NCBI GenBank assembly: GCA_019671135.1
Contig: JAHRHY010000013.1
Coordinates: 1,550,001-1,614,000 of the forward strand
DNA: 64,000 nt
Direction: 5' to 3'
Origin: Linnemannia hyalina
Lineage: Eukaryota; Mortierellomycota; Mortierellomycetes; Mortierellales; Mortierellaceae
The first letter of the stretch is position 1. The number at the start of each line of letters is the position of its first letter. Below are positions 11,841-23,275 of this stretch, piece by piece. The position numbers and the translations under genes were made by a program. Below the pieces are notes generated by a model that saw nothing but the letters and a program-made list of their open reading frames with translations, searched no databases and was not told the DNA's origin.

Positions 11841-12668
11841 TCAAGAAAACTCCAATGGCACGTCCGAGTGGTCCTTCTCATTGAAAATAATCGATCGCGC
11901 TCCATGATACGCCTGCAACAACACATTCAGTCTCGGCAGCAAGTTCTACCATTCAACACATGTGCGCAACAGAAACAGTTATTAGTTCACTTTCCTTGCA
12001 AACGAACGACAGATAGAAGAAGAGAAGAAGAAGAGCGAGAACAAACCTGGAAGACAACCACCATTTTGTCTTCTCCCTCGACAATGATGGCCATGTAGAC
12101 ACGTATATGGAACATCGTAATCGCCTCGTTGATGATAATGTCTGCAATCTTGGATCTGTCAATGAACCGCGACACGCTCCTGCCTCCTAGATACACCGTC
12201 TTGACCTGTACCCCCACATCCCTGATCACCAAAATCGTCTCTATTTCGTTTATAATAATAATTGTCAGCATGGTTAGTTGCTTGGAGAGGCATATTTGGA
12301 CAATAAGTGTGTCCAATAGGTAAGTGGAGAAGAAAAAAAAGTACCTTCCATGACCATGAAGGACTTGAAGACTATCCGGAGCAGGAGAAACAGTGCGATC
12401 ACCGCGTATGCTGTGTACGTCGTTCCCTATTGAAGGATGTTTGTGGTTGCAATATTATCCAAGTGAGTATGTTTGCCTTGTTATCACTCTCCAGCTGTCC
12501 TGAATGTGTAGCCCAGAAGAAAAGGAAAAGAAGTCAACGCACGAGGATGTAGACGAGACAAAGGGAGAAGGCAACGAGGAGAAAGTCATAGGAGTTGATC
12601 CGTTGTGCGTCCGAGGTCATGATGTATTCGCGGGTGTTATCCGCGTGTGCGTAGCATTGAAACGACAT
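11841..12668 (-). CDS. GPI15: GPI-GlcNAc transferase subunit PIG-H, 168 aa
   Basis: Subunit of the ER enzyme that adds GlcNAc to phosphatidylinositol, the first step of GPI-anchor synthesis. Four exons: 12668-12543, 12426-12345, 12240-12047, 11945-11841; all GT-AG with matching phase, 168 residues. The N-terminal half has two hydrophobic segments (YDFLLVAFSLCLVYIL and TAYAVIALFLLLRIVF), as in PIG-H. The conserved domain follows: ETILVIRDVGVQVKTVYLGG, SRFIDRSKIADIIINEAITM, VYMAIIVEGEDKMVVVFQ, then NLLPRLNVLLQAYHGAR. Length is close to the usual size for the family. The start at 12668 gives the whole N-terminus and no upstream in-frame Met is needed. Confidence 0.93.
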
Positions 12669-13558
12669 TATGTTTGATATCGTTTCTTGTCTTGTGTTGT
12701 TCCTTGTTCCGTGTTCCGTGTCCTGTGTTCCTTAAGAGTGATGAGTCCTGGTACTGGTGTGATGCAGCTTGGCAGAGTGAATGCGTAAAGAAAAAGAGAA
12801 AAGAATAGGAGAGAGAGAGATGGCGGTCAGTTCAGGCACATTTTGTGCCTTATGCGAGTGACTGCTGATGTTAGGCACAGGCTCGCGCTTGTGCCTCCAT
12901 GGCCATAAAGCACAGAGGAAAAGAGAGAGGAATGAAAGCTGGTTGTCACAGTGAACAGTCTCTGTCCCCTCGAAACTGGGGATGTGATTCCCATGTCCTT
13001 TTGTTTGGCCGAGCGTGCCTTGACTTGGAGAGGAGAACCCCCTCCTTGACACTGCTCGGCTATAAGGAAGCTAACCTGTCGCTCTTTTGACTAATGTCCT
13101 ATCCAAACTCCTCGTTTGATGCTCGCGACGCGTTCATGGAGGATGCTGTTCAACTTGACCGATGTTATCTTGTCTCTTTGGTACCCATATCCCGCCTTGC
13201 ATCTCGCAGAAGGTGATCTAGCTCGATTGAAAGAGAAGGAACAAGCATGGGCAATTGACAGGGGAAAGGACGGGGAGGATGGATTGAGACCGTACCATAG
13301 CATAGACAGAAAGGACAGAAATCCTCTTATTCTTTTTTCTTTTTTTCCCTCCACTTTTTCTTTCCTTTATCTCATATGCTCCCCCCCCCCTCTCCTCCAC
13401 TTCGTTTTTCTTCCTTTCTTATTTTCTTCTCCCCCTCTCTCCCTCTCCTTCCCTAACTCTCACACCCATCCCATCCTTCTCATTCGACAATCCCACTCAC
13501 GCACGACATCAACATCGACCTCAACAACTGACCAGCATATATAAAGCCATTCACTCTC
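12669..13558. promoter_or_regulatory. Shared promoter region of PIG-H and YPT7
   Basis: The two genes are transcribed away from each other across about 0.9 kb. A TATA-like TATATAAAG lies at about 13538-13546, only some 12 bases before the YPT7 ATG, so it may not be the working core promoter. A long pyrimidine tract (13325-13470) precedes YPT7, as is common in fungal promoters. No gene seen. Confidence 0.45.
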
Positions 13559-15973
13559 ATGGGAAAACAACTCCTCAAAGTCGTCCTCATCGGCGACGGA
13601 GGCGTTGGCAAGGTAAAAACACTCACTCCTGGCTCTTTTTTATTCATTCATCAGCAGGGCAGACAAAAAGACAAAGCTCATGCTCGATACAGTGGCCTCA
13701 GGAGAACGATTTTCGACAAGCCCAATCCGACTGGCGTCAGAGGAATGGATGAAAAGGAGATTCGACTCCACTCAACTGTACACCAAGAAGAATGGGGTTT
13801 CACTGGTGGTGCTTGAGGTTGTTGCCATGAGGATGGGTGTTTCTCACTCACTGCTGCTGCTGCTGCACGGTGTGATAAGCCCTATTTTTATGTTGTCCGT
13901 TGAATTGGAGAGAGACAGTGTGGTGAAGGAAGGAGTGGTTCTATTCTGAAGTCGTCTTGCAGTTCCTGCTGTTTCCTCGGGCATTTCTTTTTTTCTTTTT
14001 CGTGTTGTTGCTTACTATGGTGTTTTGTTTCTTTCGTACATAAGCAATGCACATATAACTAACGTATGCCTTGCTCAATTGCATTTTTTTTTCTACTCTT
14101 CCTCTTGCCCTTGCTCTTGTCTTGCTGACCTTACTCTACCATGCCTTGCCTACCTTACTCTACCATGCCTTGCCTACCTTACTCTACCATGCCTTGCCTA
14201 ATGCCGTCCTGCCCGCCGACTTTCTTTTCATGGACCAACACAAAACGCACCAAAACAACACACGACCCTTTTTGGACACATGTTGGATGACGACTCTAAC
14301 GGGATCTATGTTCCATATTTCGATGTCATCGCGCTCCTTTATGCGTCCTATCGAACTCAACTCGATCTACTTATGCAAAAACACCCATGGGAAACACACC
14401 ACTCACAGACGTCTCTTCGTAATCAGGTAATATCCCTACCCGAGAATGAGTCTTGGCTAAACAAGCCAACAAACAAAATGCAGCTTTGGTTGATACAGGA
14501 AAGACAAAAATAGGGGGAGTTGAGTTGTTGTCCTTTTGGGGTTTCTCTCTTTCTTGTCCTGCCACTCTTTGCGAACACCCACCCGCATCAGCCCTCTCTA
14601 CCAAAACCAAGAATAGTAATACAGGAGCGAATGGCCAGTCAATAACAACGAGATATACAATAGAGTCGGACGGAGGAAAAAAGACCCCAATAGACATGTG
14701 GATACTCTTTTTTTGGGTTTTGGGGTTTGCAGACCCTTTCGACACTCGGACAACGATTCTGGACTCGTTCAACCCTGAACAGACAAACAAAAAAAAAAAA
14801 AAAAAAAAAGACGATGCGAAGGAAAAGGGTGCAGCTCACAGAAAGATGAAGACCCCACTTTCGTCTAACCATCCCTTCTCTTCCTCTTCTATCACGATGA
14901 ACGAACTAGTTCATCCACAAGAGGTTTACGAACGCATACAAGGCGACCATCGGCGCGGATTTTATCACCAAGGAGATCGAACTAGAGGATGGCAAGCGAG
15001 TATCGTTGCAGATTTGGGACACCGCAGGTAAAACGACAAAGGACTGGCACATCTCTCTCTCATCCCTATTGTGAGCACGACATCCAGGAAGAGCCAGGAA
15101 CATATGGCACCATTATCGCACTCGGGATACCAACCATCAACAAAACTAAGGTTAAACAACAACAGCACGGACAAGCTGGAGATTGGAATGTCAACTCCTC
15201 CACAGCACAGGGTTACAACACAGGGTTACAACACTGTGGATGAGAAGTGCCGTTCTTGCGTGACATGTGGACATTTTTTTTTCTCAAGGACAAGAGCGCG
15301 GCAAAAGCAACAACAACCTATAGTCGGAGCAGCCCAACAAAAGAAATAGTCATCACCAGGGAACATTAAAGGAAACAACAAAGAGAGAAAAGGGGCTTCA
15401 CAGGAGGACCACGTTCGGGTTTATCAACTTTTTTCACTATCGTCCCACCTGTCATTCGTCCACTTTTCATTATGGTGAACTTACCTATGTCTATTCACTT
15501 CGTCCATCCAATGCACAGGCCAGGAAAGATTCCAGTCATTGGGAATCGCGTTTTACAGAGGCGCGGATGCTTGTGTGCTCTGCTACGACGTGACGAACTA
15601 CCTCACGTTCGAGCATCTGGCACGGTGGAGGCGCGAGTTCTTGAATCAGGCCGGCATCGGAGACAGCAATCCGGATTTCCCGTTCGTACTGCTGGGCAAC
15701 AAGATTGACATTGACGAGCGAGTGGTCTCGAGGCGCCAGGCGCGTGGGTTCGCACAGGAGCACAGTACCGTGACGGGATCAAAGGTCGAGATACCCTGCT
15801 TCGAGGCCTCGGCCAAGGATGGCATCCGGGTCGAGGATGCGTTTCTGTATATTGCCAAGACGGTCAGGATACCTCAGATGGAGCTCGATATGGTCGGCGG
15901 CGGCGCGGCACCACAGCGACTTGATTGGGACGCTGAATCCGAAGCCCGCAAAAGGTCCAAGGGCTGCTGCTGA
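13559..15973 (+). CDS. YPT7: Rab7-type small GTPase (Ypt7), 214 aa
   Basis: Vacuolar/late-endosomal Rab GTPase that drives membrane fusion with HOPS. Four exons: 13559-13612, 14409-14426, 14910-15027, 15519-15973, all GT-AG, 645 bases. Exon 2 is only 18 bases and encodes TSLRNQ, which completes the P-loop GDGGVGK-TSL. Switch I reads [14 protein letters not shown], switch [22 protein letters not shown], and the base-binding motifs are LLGNKIDID and EASAKDG. The Rab7 signature GVAFYRGAD-type segment and the insertion around [17 protein letters not shown] fit Ypt7. It ends SKGCC, giving a double-cysteine prenylation site. Introns 1 to 3 are unusually long (796, 483 and 491 bases) for this window. 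Confidence 0.93.
14128..14199 (+). repeat. Three perfect 24-bp tandem units in a YPT7 intron
   Basis: The unit ACCTTACTCTACCATGCCTT plus GCCT is repeated exactly three times without gaps inside intron 1 of the Rab7 gene. It has no coding role. Confidence 0.9.
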
Positions 15974-16783
15974 TAAGGCAGAGCATTCTCATTTTTTAAC
16001 CCACACATCTCTTCACATATCATCCACTTTGTTCGTCAGAACATTCTCTTTAGCTTCAACCCATCCTCTCCTCTCACATACTATCCATTTGTTCTTGAGC
16101 AACTTGACCATATCCCCCTTTCTGTACTTTTATTTTCAACTACTCTTGCCTACCCGCCTATCTTTTTTTTTCTCCTCTAATAAACATAATGCTCGTTGAT
16201 TGTTTTGTCGAACGTTCTCCACCCGTTTGTCTCAACGAAACCATCCAGTCATCTATTGAATGCGCTAGTTGTTTGTTATTCATCCCCTTGCCCTTGGTTG
16301 ACTTGGCTGACAAAACATGCTCACTGGAATGTACTTTTTGTTCGTGTTCGTGTGGTAACACAACACCTTCTTTTGTCATCCACCCTGAACCAAAACAAAA
16401 GCATGACCCTTGTTTTTAGACAAGTGAGCAAAAAATACAAGGGAGCTCGGGCCTTTGTGAAAATGTTTCAACTTTCATGGGAGTAGGATGCGCCTTCTTG
16501 GCTCTCAGTCTTCAGCAGCACAGTAAGCAAACTCAGATGCAAAGTCAGAGGGAGTGGGTCTACTCATACATACGCATATCTTGTTCTAGGTAGCGACGAT
16601 TGATTGTCGCAAGTGCCTGAGATGACCATGTCAGCCGCTGTGAATTATTTTTTTTAATTTTTCGACAGGAGAGGAGAGGAGAGGAGAGGAGAGTAAATAA
16701 GGGATGGGAGTGAGAAGAAAGAGAAGACGACCTCCTTTGTTTTTTTTCCTGAATGGTTTGCACCATGGTTTATTCATAGTCGG

Positions 16784-16825
<42 letters not shown>

Positions 16826-17407
16826 TTAGAGTTGAAGTCAAAGGAGGTACATTTATTTATTTTGACAACCCCCTTGTCCTTGTCGCCGGGATCTCCTTGA
16901 ACACGAATACAACTAAGGAGGAGAAAAGGGACAGACAGATAGCTTTACTTTTGTTACTACTCCTTTTTTTCCTTCTCTGCCCATGACATGATGAATGAAT
17001 GAACATAAGGATGGATGGATACACACATACATAGCCGCAGAACCAATTGGTTGTGTGTGCCCCAGAGGAACCGACAAGGACCGGGATCTCTCTCTCTCTT
17101 TTTCTTCCTGTCCTCTCTCTGCCCACCAGCCAGATGTATCAGTCAGTCTTACCTTTCACTTCTTTCACCTATTCTCTCTTCTGTTCTTCCGTTCTTGAAT
17201 CGAGAATAAGCCCTGGCTCCTTCCCTTTCCCTTCTACCCACATAATGCCCTGCTCCCCCTTCGCCATTTCATCCTCCTCTTCCTTCTTCTCCTCTTCCTA
17301 CTACTCCACCTAATCACACATCCATCCACCCCCATCCTATATCCATTCCCTAAACACTTCATATACCCGTTTCCCTTCTTCTCCCTCATCATCACCAGAA
17401 ATTAATA
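15974..17407. other. Intergenic with microsatellites
   Basis: About 1.4 kb between YPT7 and the RGS gene. It contains the YPT7 3' region, a (GAGGA)n run near 16670-16690, a (GT)n microsatellite at about 16787-16822 and a long pyrimidine-rich leader (17090-17400) before the RGS start. No supported gene. Confidence 0.6.
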
Positions 17408-20400
17408 ATGAGTTCACCAGCTTCACACAACCCCACAACAACATTCTCGACTCCCCTTTCCTCAACAAACATCACCACTCCCACCACCCACAACATGACA
17501 TCCAAAGACTCCTCCAACGGATTATCCTCATCCATATCTGCCACACACTCAACAGCCTCTCGCAAAGCACACCATCCACCACTGGAGGCGATCCTGACAC
17601 AAAAGGCACAAGCGAGTGTCACCTTCCGACCTGTATCTTCTACCAGCTCAGAGTTGGAGGGGCATGATGATATACTTGCGACTGCGGTTGTTGGTGGAGG
17701 TGGATTGACGCCGTACTCGCCGTACTCGCCGTACCCTTCTCATCCCGGTCAACAGTGCCAACCACCACCAGGACAACAACAGCAGTATAGGCAGCAGAGA
17801 GACAGCATTGTGATGATGGGAGGAAGATACTCAGAACCACCATTGAACACTGCATCGACAGGGAACGGTAGCTTCCCTTTCACACCTTCGACACTTGTTG
17901 ATGCTGGTGGGGTCCCTTCTCCCGTGGGAGAGTATCGAGAGTATTCAGGACTGGATGGTGGTGGGCAGTTCCAGACGATTCCGTTGTCGCCAACAGCTCG
18001 CCCTGGAAAGGCTTATACGTCTCGGTCTGATATTGCGTCCCCAGACTTTCAGCAGCGTCAACTTCAGCCCCGTGCATTTGGTTCACGGAGACAACAGCGC
18101 CAGCAACAAACATATCCCGGTACCGGCACTGGTACAGGTACGGGTATTGCCACAACCCATCCACGCCCATTAAGCACCGGCAGCAACAACACCAGCAGCT
18201 ATTATAATAATAACAAACACAACACATTCAGCACAAGTAAACAACAAGGCTCCCAGGGTATGGACCTGACCTACTCATCCTCCTCGGACGACCCCCGCTT
18301 CCAACACCTCCCCAACCTCTGGCAAGTCCTCCACCGCAAGACCCAACCGCCCGTGTGCTTATTCAACTTTTATTTGTACATGAGGGATGACGAGAAATCG
18401 AGTGAGGAGGTTGATTTCTGGTTGGACGTTACTGCACATGAGGTGTTGTGGCGGTTATATGTCCGTGCGACGAAGAGGAGGGTGGCGATGGCGGAGAGGG
18501 AGATGCGGATGGAGCGGGAGAGGGTCGAGAAAGAGGAAAGGGAGAGGGCCGAGAGGGAGGAGAAGGAGAGGATTGAGTTGGAGCTGGCGGCTTATGAGGC
18601 CCAGGTTGCTGCCTTGGGGTTCGGTTGTCATGATCTCGGTAAGTTTTGTTGGCATTCACTGTTTTGTGTGTGGTCAATGCACAGATTGTGAGCACTTTTC
18701 TCTCTCTATCTCTCTCTCTTTCTCAGCGTGTGGCACAGCAAACACCTTTTTATTATCTCTGTCACTCACAGTCACATCGTACGACTTGCTGAAATGAACA
18801 AAAAACTAGACGATAAGAGCAGTGCTCACAAGAAGCATCCAAGTGTGACGCTAGACATGTACGAACCCCACTGGTCAGCAGCCAACAGGTACTTGGAGAT
18901 GTCCTCTCCCGAGGGCAGTTCCATCATCGACCCTGCCACAGGTGGCACGACCAACAGCACCAACCCTTCTTCGCCCACGACACCTCAACAGCATTATGAT
19001 TTTACGCGGCAGTATTTGGATGATACTAGGGAGACGTCGGATCAGATCTTGATGGTCCATAATGCGCTCAAGAACCCTACTGCGCCGCCACAACAACAAC
19101 AGCAGGAGCAAGAACAAAGGCAATTCCTGATGGCTGAACAACGTGTTCAGCATGTTCGTCTGCCGGGAGCTGTGCCTGCATCATGGGCACATCCGAGTGA
19201 GTTAGTGACACGGTATGGGACAGAGCCTGGCGTCTCAGACGGGACCTCTACGGGCGCACATCCCCCTACCCCGGCCGCCAAAAGGACACCCTCAGGAGCT
19301 GGAGCGAAAGCGAAAGCAGGAATATCAAGAATAGGAGTGACATCGCCGTTGAGTAAGGATGCCGGGATTGCTATGGCTGCCGGACAATGTGTTGGCACCG
19401 ACGGTACCTCGAACACCAAGGCGACTACTACAACTGGAAACACAGGACCTTGCGCTGGTGCCGGTGCTGGCACTGTGGCCCGCGCAGCGACAGCATCACC
19501 GCGACGGGCAATGACGTCCGGAAGTGGAGGGGTGACAAAGGAGGATCTCCAGCGGTCGGCAGAACGAATCTATTACAAATATCTGATCCCGCAGGCCGAG
19601 AAGCGTGTCCGGATCCCGGGTGAGGTCCGACAGAGGGTTGCGATGTTGATGGATTCCAAGATGATGTTGAACCAAGTAGGTAGTAGTCAGCCGTCACTGG
19701 CTGTTACGAGTACAGGAAACGAAGGAAGTGGAGGAGTAGGACCATCAAGCCCAGTATTGAAACGAAAGAACAACCTCGGAAACCCTACTACAACTACAGC
19801 CCCCCAGTTATCCTCCAACCCCGATCTGACCAACGAGAAATCCGACAACCCCAAAGCTTCCTCCATCTTCGAACCCGCCCCTCCTCACCGCCTCCCATCT
19901 CCCACATCCTTGTCAAAGGAAAAACTCCAAAAACACCGCCTCTCCTCCACATTCATCCATAACCACAACACCGTCGGCCCAGGACCAAACTCGACCCTCC
20001 AACAGCCCGACCAAGATCTGGGGCTGGTCTTTGCAGAGGCGCGTGAGATAGTGTTTGAAGGGATGGAGTCGTATTATTTCCCAAGGTTCTTGAAGGCGAG
20101 GGCGTACGGTAATATGGTTCCCTCGCATCGGTTGATGAGGTGTATGGCGGGGTTGTTTTTCTTGTTTGTGGGATTTGCCGTTGTGTTGACGTTGATCTTT
20201 TTGAATATCCAGCCTCGTTCTTTGCGTGCATGGGTAAGTTTATCGCTCGTCTTCAGTTTGTTGTTGTGGAGCAATACAGTGCGATCATGGCTGACTAAGA
20301 CGAACCCTTCTTTTCTTGTAACGCATTTGATTCAAAAGGCGCTGATCCCGATATTCATAGGAGCGTTCTTGTGTACGACATTCCAGTTCAACATCTGCCC

Positions 20401-20575
20401 GATCCTGGTCGCAATGGGCGTCAGCGAGACTAAATGGATGCAGTTTGTAAAAGTCAAGGAGCCTTACTTGATCAAGTTGCATCGGAGAAGGGCGGTGAAG
20501 GTTGTGGTTGTTGCGGTGTTGTATACTATCTGCATGGGAATTATCTTTGGGGCTATGCCTGGACATCGGCTTTGA
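17408..20575 (+). CDS. RGS-domain membrane protein, Rax1-like, 998 aa
   Basis: Two exons: 17408-18638 and 18810-20575, total 998 residues. I prefer the acceptor at 18808-18809 (ACTAG) because it is the one that keeps the downstream frame; nearer acceptors hit a stop. Residues 1-295 are disordered (Ser, Thr, Gln, Gly, Pro). A split RGS-like domain begins near 300 (PNLWQVLHRKTQPPVCLFNF, SSEEVDFWLDVTAHE), is interrupted by a charged coiled coil (355-400) and low-complexity inserts, resumes at YYKYLIPQAEKRVRIPGEVR (about 660) and ends near ESYYFPRFLKARAYGN (about 835). Four C-terminal membrane spans follow (about 852-878, 885-905, 920-945, 972-996). An RGS-like domain with C-terminal spans is the Rax1 layout, a bud-site or polarity factor; role is inferred. 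Confidence 0.85.
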
Positions 20576-21129
20576 GCCGGGGGGACTCCCCGAAGGAGAG
20601 GAGGAGAGGAGGAGAGAGAAAGATAGCTGATTGTCCCTATGCACACACTTAACTATTTTAGTTTTTATTGTAGATAGGAAGCGGTATGAAAGATAGACAG
20701 TTACACGTAGCCCCCACCCTAATGAACATTTCGCATACTCAGACATGTAGTCAGACACGCGTTTTAAGCCAGTTAATTCCAGTCAGAGTTTCGTCATCGG
20801 GAATAAATTCCCATTATTTCCAACATGTTTTCCGGGTAGCACGAAAAAGACAGTCCTGATCACAAATCGTGCGCTATCCCTGTGTAAGAAAGAGAGAGAG
20901 AAAGAACCCCAACTTTGACATACGCTGACACCCATCACGCATTATCCGCCTGCAACCCTCGTACCCCAGACACGGAATATCGTTGTGGGTCAGTCATACA
21001 AACCGACGATCGCCTTTCCCCCTTCTGTTGTCCGTTGAGAACAATCGCCTTTTTTAAATCTCCTCCTCCTCCTTCCTTCTTTTTTCATTCACCCTTCTTT
21101 CTCCTCTTTTAATCACATCCTACCCCCAA
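20576..21129. other. Intergenic, 3' region and TOM40 promoter
   Basis: No gene seen. A short (GGAGA)n run follows the RGS stop near 20595-20620, and a pyrimidine-rich leader (21010-21125) precedes TOM40. Confidence 0.55.
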
Positions 21130-23275
21130 ATGGCTGCTCCTTTGAAGACTCCCTTGGGATTCAACCCCATCCCCAACTTGTCGACTGCTGCCCCCATTGC
21201 CGCCGAGCCCGCTGCTCCCGCCGGACTCGTCGACCAGGTCAAGGGTGCCTTCCAGAAGGTCAACTCCTTCCGTGACAGCCTCAACCTCCCCAACCCCGGA
21301 ACCTACGAGGGCGTCAACCGTGAAGTCAAGCGTAAGGAGGAACTTCCTATACCTACCAGCAACAACAACAACAATAACCCACGGCTACTCAAACCGTACT
21401 CCTTTTTTTTGGACGACTACAAACAAGAGTCGGGAGATTCGCTCCCCTAGAGGGAGGTGGCGAATCGTGCAGCAGAAGGGGGGCAATTGCACGCCTTTGT
21501 TTTCAGGGACAGACTTCAAGGAAGAAAGGGGATAAACACCTCTACCGGACAGCAGAGAGACAGGAAGTACACCGGGAGCGTTATTATTTTCATTCTTTGT
21601 GCTCGTGTGCATGGAGAACCACGGAGGAATATAAGTCAAAGAGTGCGATCAAGGAGATCACTGGATCAGTTTGACAAGTACCCATCAACAGAACTCTTCG
21701 TCAACACTGATCTACTCTTGGAAATAAGCAAACAGCGGTACCAGGATGACCAAGGCAAGAAGGAACCAGGTCTTGGCAAAAGAGTGAACAGACTGACCGA
21801 CTAAGGACGGCGACTCGCTTTCAACACTCACGCACACGCACGATACAGCACAGACCCCATTGGTTACCCTTTTGCATTCGATCTGCTGTTGTCCAGATAA
21901 CTAGCACATCCTCACACCTTCGCGACTACAGGCATATCAGAGCTCTTTCCGCAATATCGATAGGCCGTCTTCTTCAGCAAAAAACACCTTTTTGTCATTC
22001 TTCCTACTTCCCCCACCTCTCCGTTCCTCCCACAAACCATTCATAGACCTACAGCCTAACCACTACCATGTTTTCTTCATATCCGATAAAATAGACACCT
22101 TCTTGACCAACCATGTCTTTGATGGAGCTCGCTGCGATATCACCAAGGTCTTGACCCCCAACTTCCAAGTCACCCACTCCTTTGCCATGGGTGCTGCCGC
22201 GTCCCCCTCCAGCTACAACTTTGGCACCGCCTTCATTGGCCAGCAGGTACCCTGTTCTTCTTCATCTTGTCTGTTCTTGTTCCGGAGTACTTGGAATAGG
22301 TAGTAAGAAGTATGAAAACTGCCCGTGTTCTAATCCACAAGCGTCATTCCTGCTCAAAATTTCACTATGACGCAATAGTCGTTCTTGTCCGGAAACTTGG
22401 ATACCGACGGTAACGTGCAGGCAAGAGCCAACTATGCCTGGAGCAACACCAACGTCTCCAAGGTTCAGTCGCAGGTAATACCAAAGGAACTTTTCTTTTT
22501 TTTGTCCATTTACTCATTTGCTCGGGGAGAAACAAACGTAAAAGACGCAAACCGGATAATTAACTATTCCCTACTTCCGAAAATATCCCAATGTTAGTTC
22601 TCAAACACTCCTGGACACTCGATGTTGCAGATGGAGCAGGATTACAACGGCCGGGATTTCAATGTCAACTTGAAGGCAGTCAATCCCTCGGTTGTTGATA
22701 GCACCGGAATCTTTATTGGATCGTACTTGCAGTCTGTGTCGGAGCACTTGGCTTTGGGAGCTGAGGCTGTGTACCAGCGCCCCACACCTGATCAGCAGGA
22801 GACCACCATGTCATATGTTGCCAAATATACCGGACGGGACTACATTGCAACGGCTCAGTACCAAGGATTCGGCGCCTTCTCGGCCGCCTACTACTTGCGC
22901 TACTCTGAGAAGGTTGATTTCGGCACAGAGATCCAGCTGTTGACGGCTGGTGGTCGTCGTGAGGCTGTTGCCACTGTCGGAGGCAAGTTTGAGTTTAGAA
23001 GATCGACCTTCAGAGGTCAGGTTGATACCACCGGAAAGGTCTCTGCCGTCCTTGAGGAGAAGATCGTCCCCGGCTTCTCCTTCCTCGTCAGCGGAGAGAT
23101 GGACCACGGCAAGGTAATTACTGTCTTTTTCGTCATTTGCTCGTTGGTGACTGTTGTTTGATTATTCCTAATTCTCATATTGTTGTATCGTTACTAACAA
23201 CTGTCTCCATTGTTGATATTTACTACATAATAGGGTCAGAGCAGATTCGGTGTTGGTATGATGTGGGAGGTTTAA
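21130..23275 (+). CDS. TOM40: Mitochondrial import channel Tom40, 324 aa
   Basis: Beta-barrel pore of the outer-membrane TOM complex, through which nearly all nuclear-encoded mitochondrial proteins pass. Five exons: 21130-21331, 22095-22246, 22379-22474, 22631-23113, 23234-23275; all GT-AG, phases agree, 324 residues. Key family segments are SFRDSLNLPNPGTYEGVNRE, FLTNHVFDGARCDITKVLTP, FLSGNLDTDGNVQARANYAW, MEQDYNGRDFNVNLKAVNPS and the end DHGKGQSRFGVGMMWEV. These separate it from VDAC, the related porin. The first intron is long (763 bases) compared with the others. The protein lacks the C-terminal extension of yeast Tom40. Confidence 0.95.

Noticed and set aside
13325..13500. Plus-strand frame upstream of YPT7 (13116-13544)
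   Set aside because: It is mostly translated pyrimidine promoter tract (SFFFPPLFLL-like) with no domain and stops before the GTPase start.
18728..18809. Continuation of the RGS gene from a GTG at 18728
   Set aside because: The upstream acceptors give the wrong phase with the donor at 18639; the acceptor at 18808-18809 alone keeps the frame, so this stretch is treated as intron.
19147..19473. 108-codon minus frame rich in Ala and Pro
   Set aside because: It is the shadow of the RGS protein's disordered region on the other strand.
21130..23275. TOM40 gene considered as the VDAC porin
   Set aside because: The start region (SLNLPNPGTYEGVNRE) and FLTNHVFDGARCDITKVL are Tom40-type; VDAC lacks this N-terminus.
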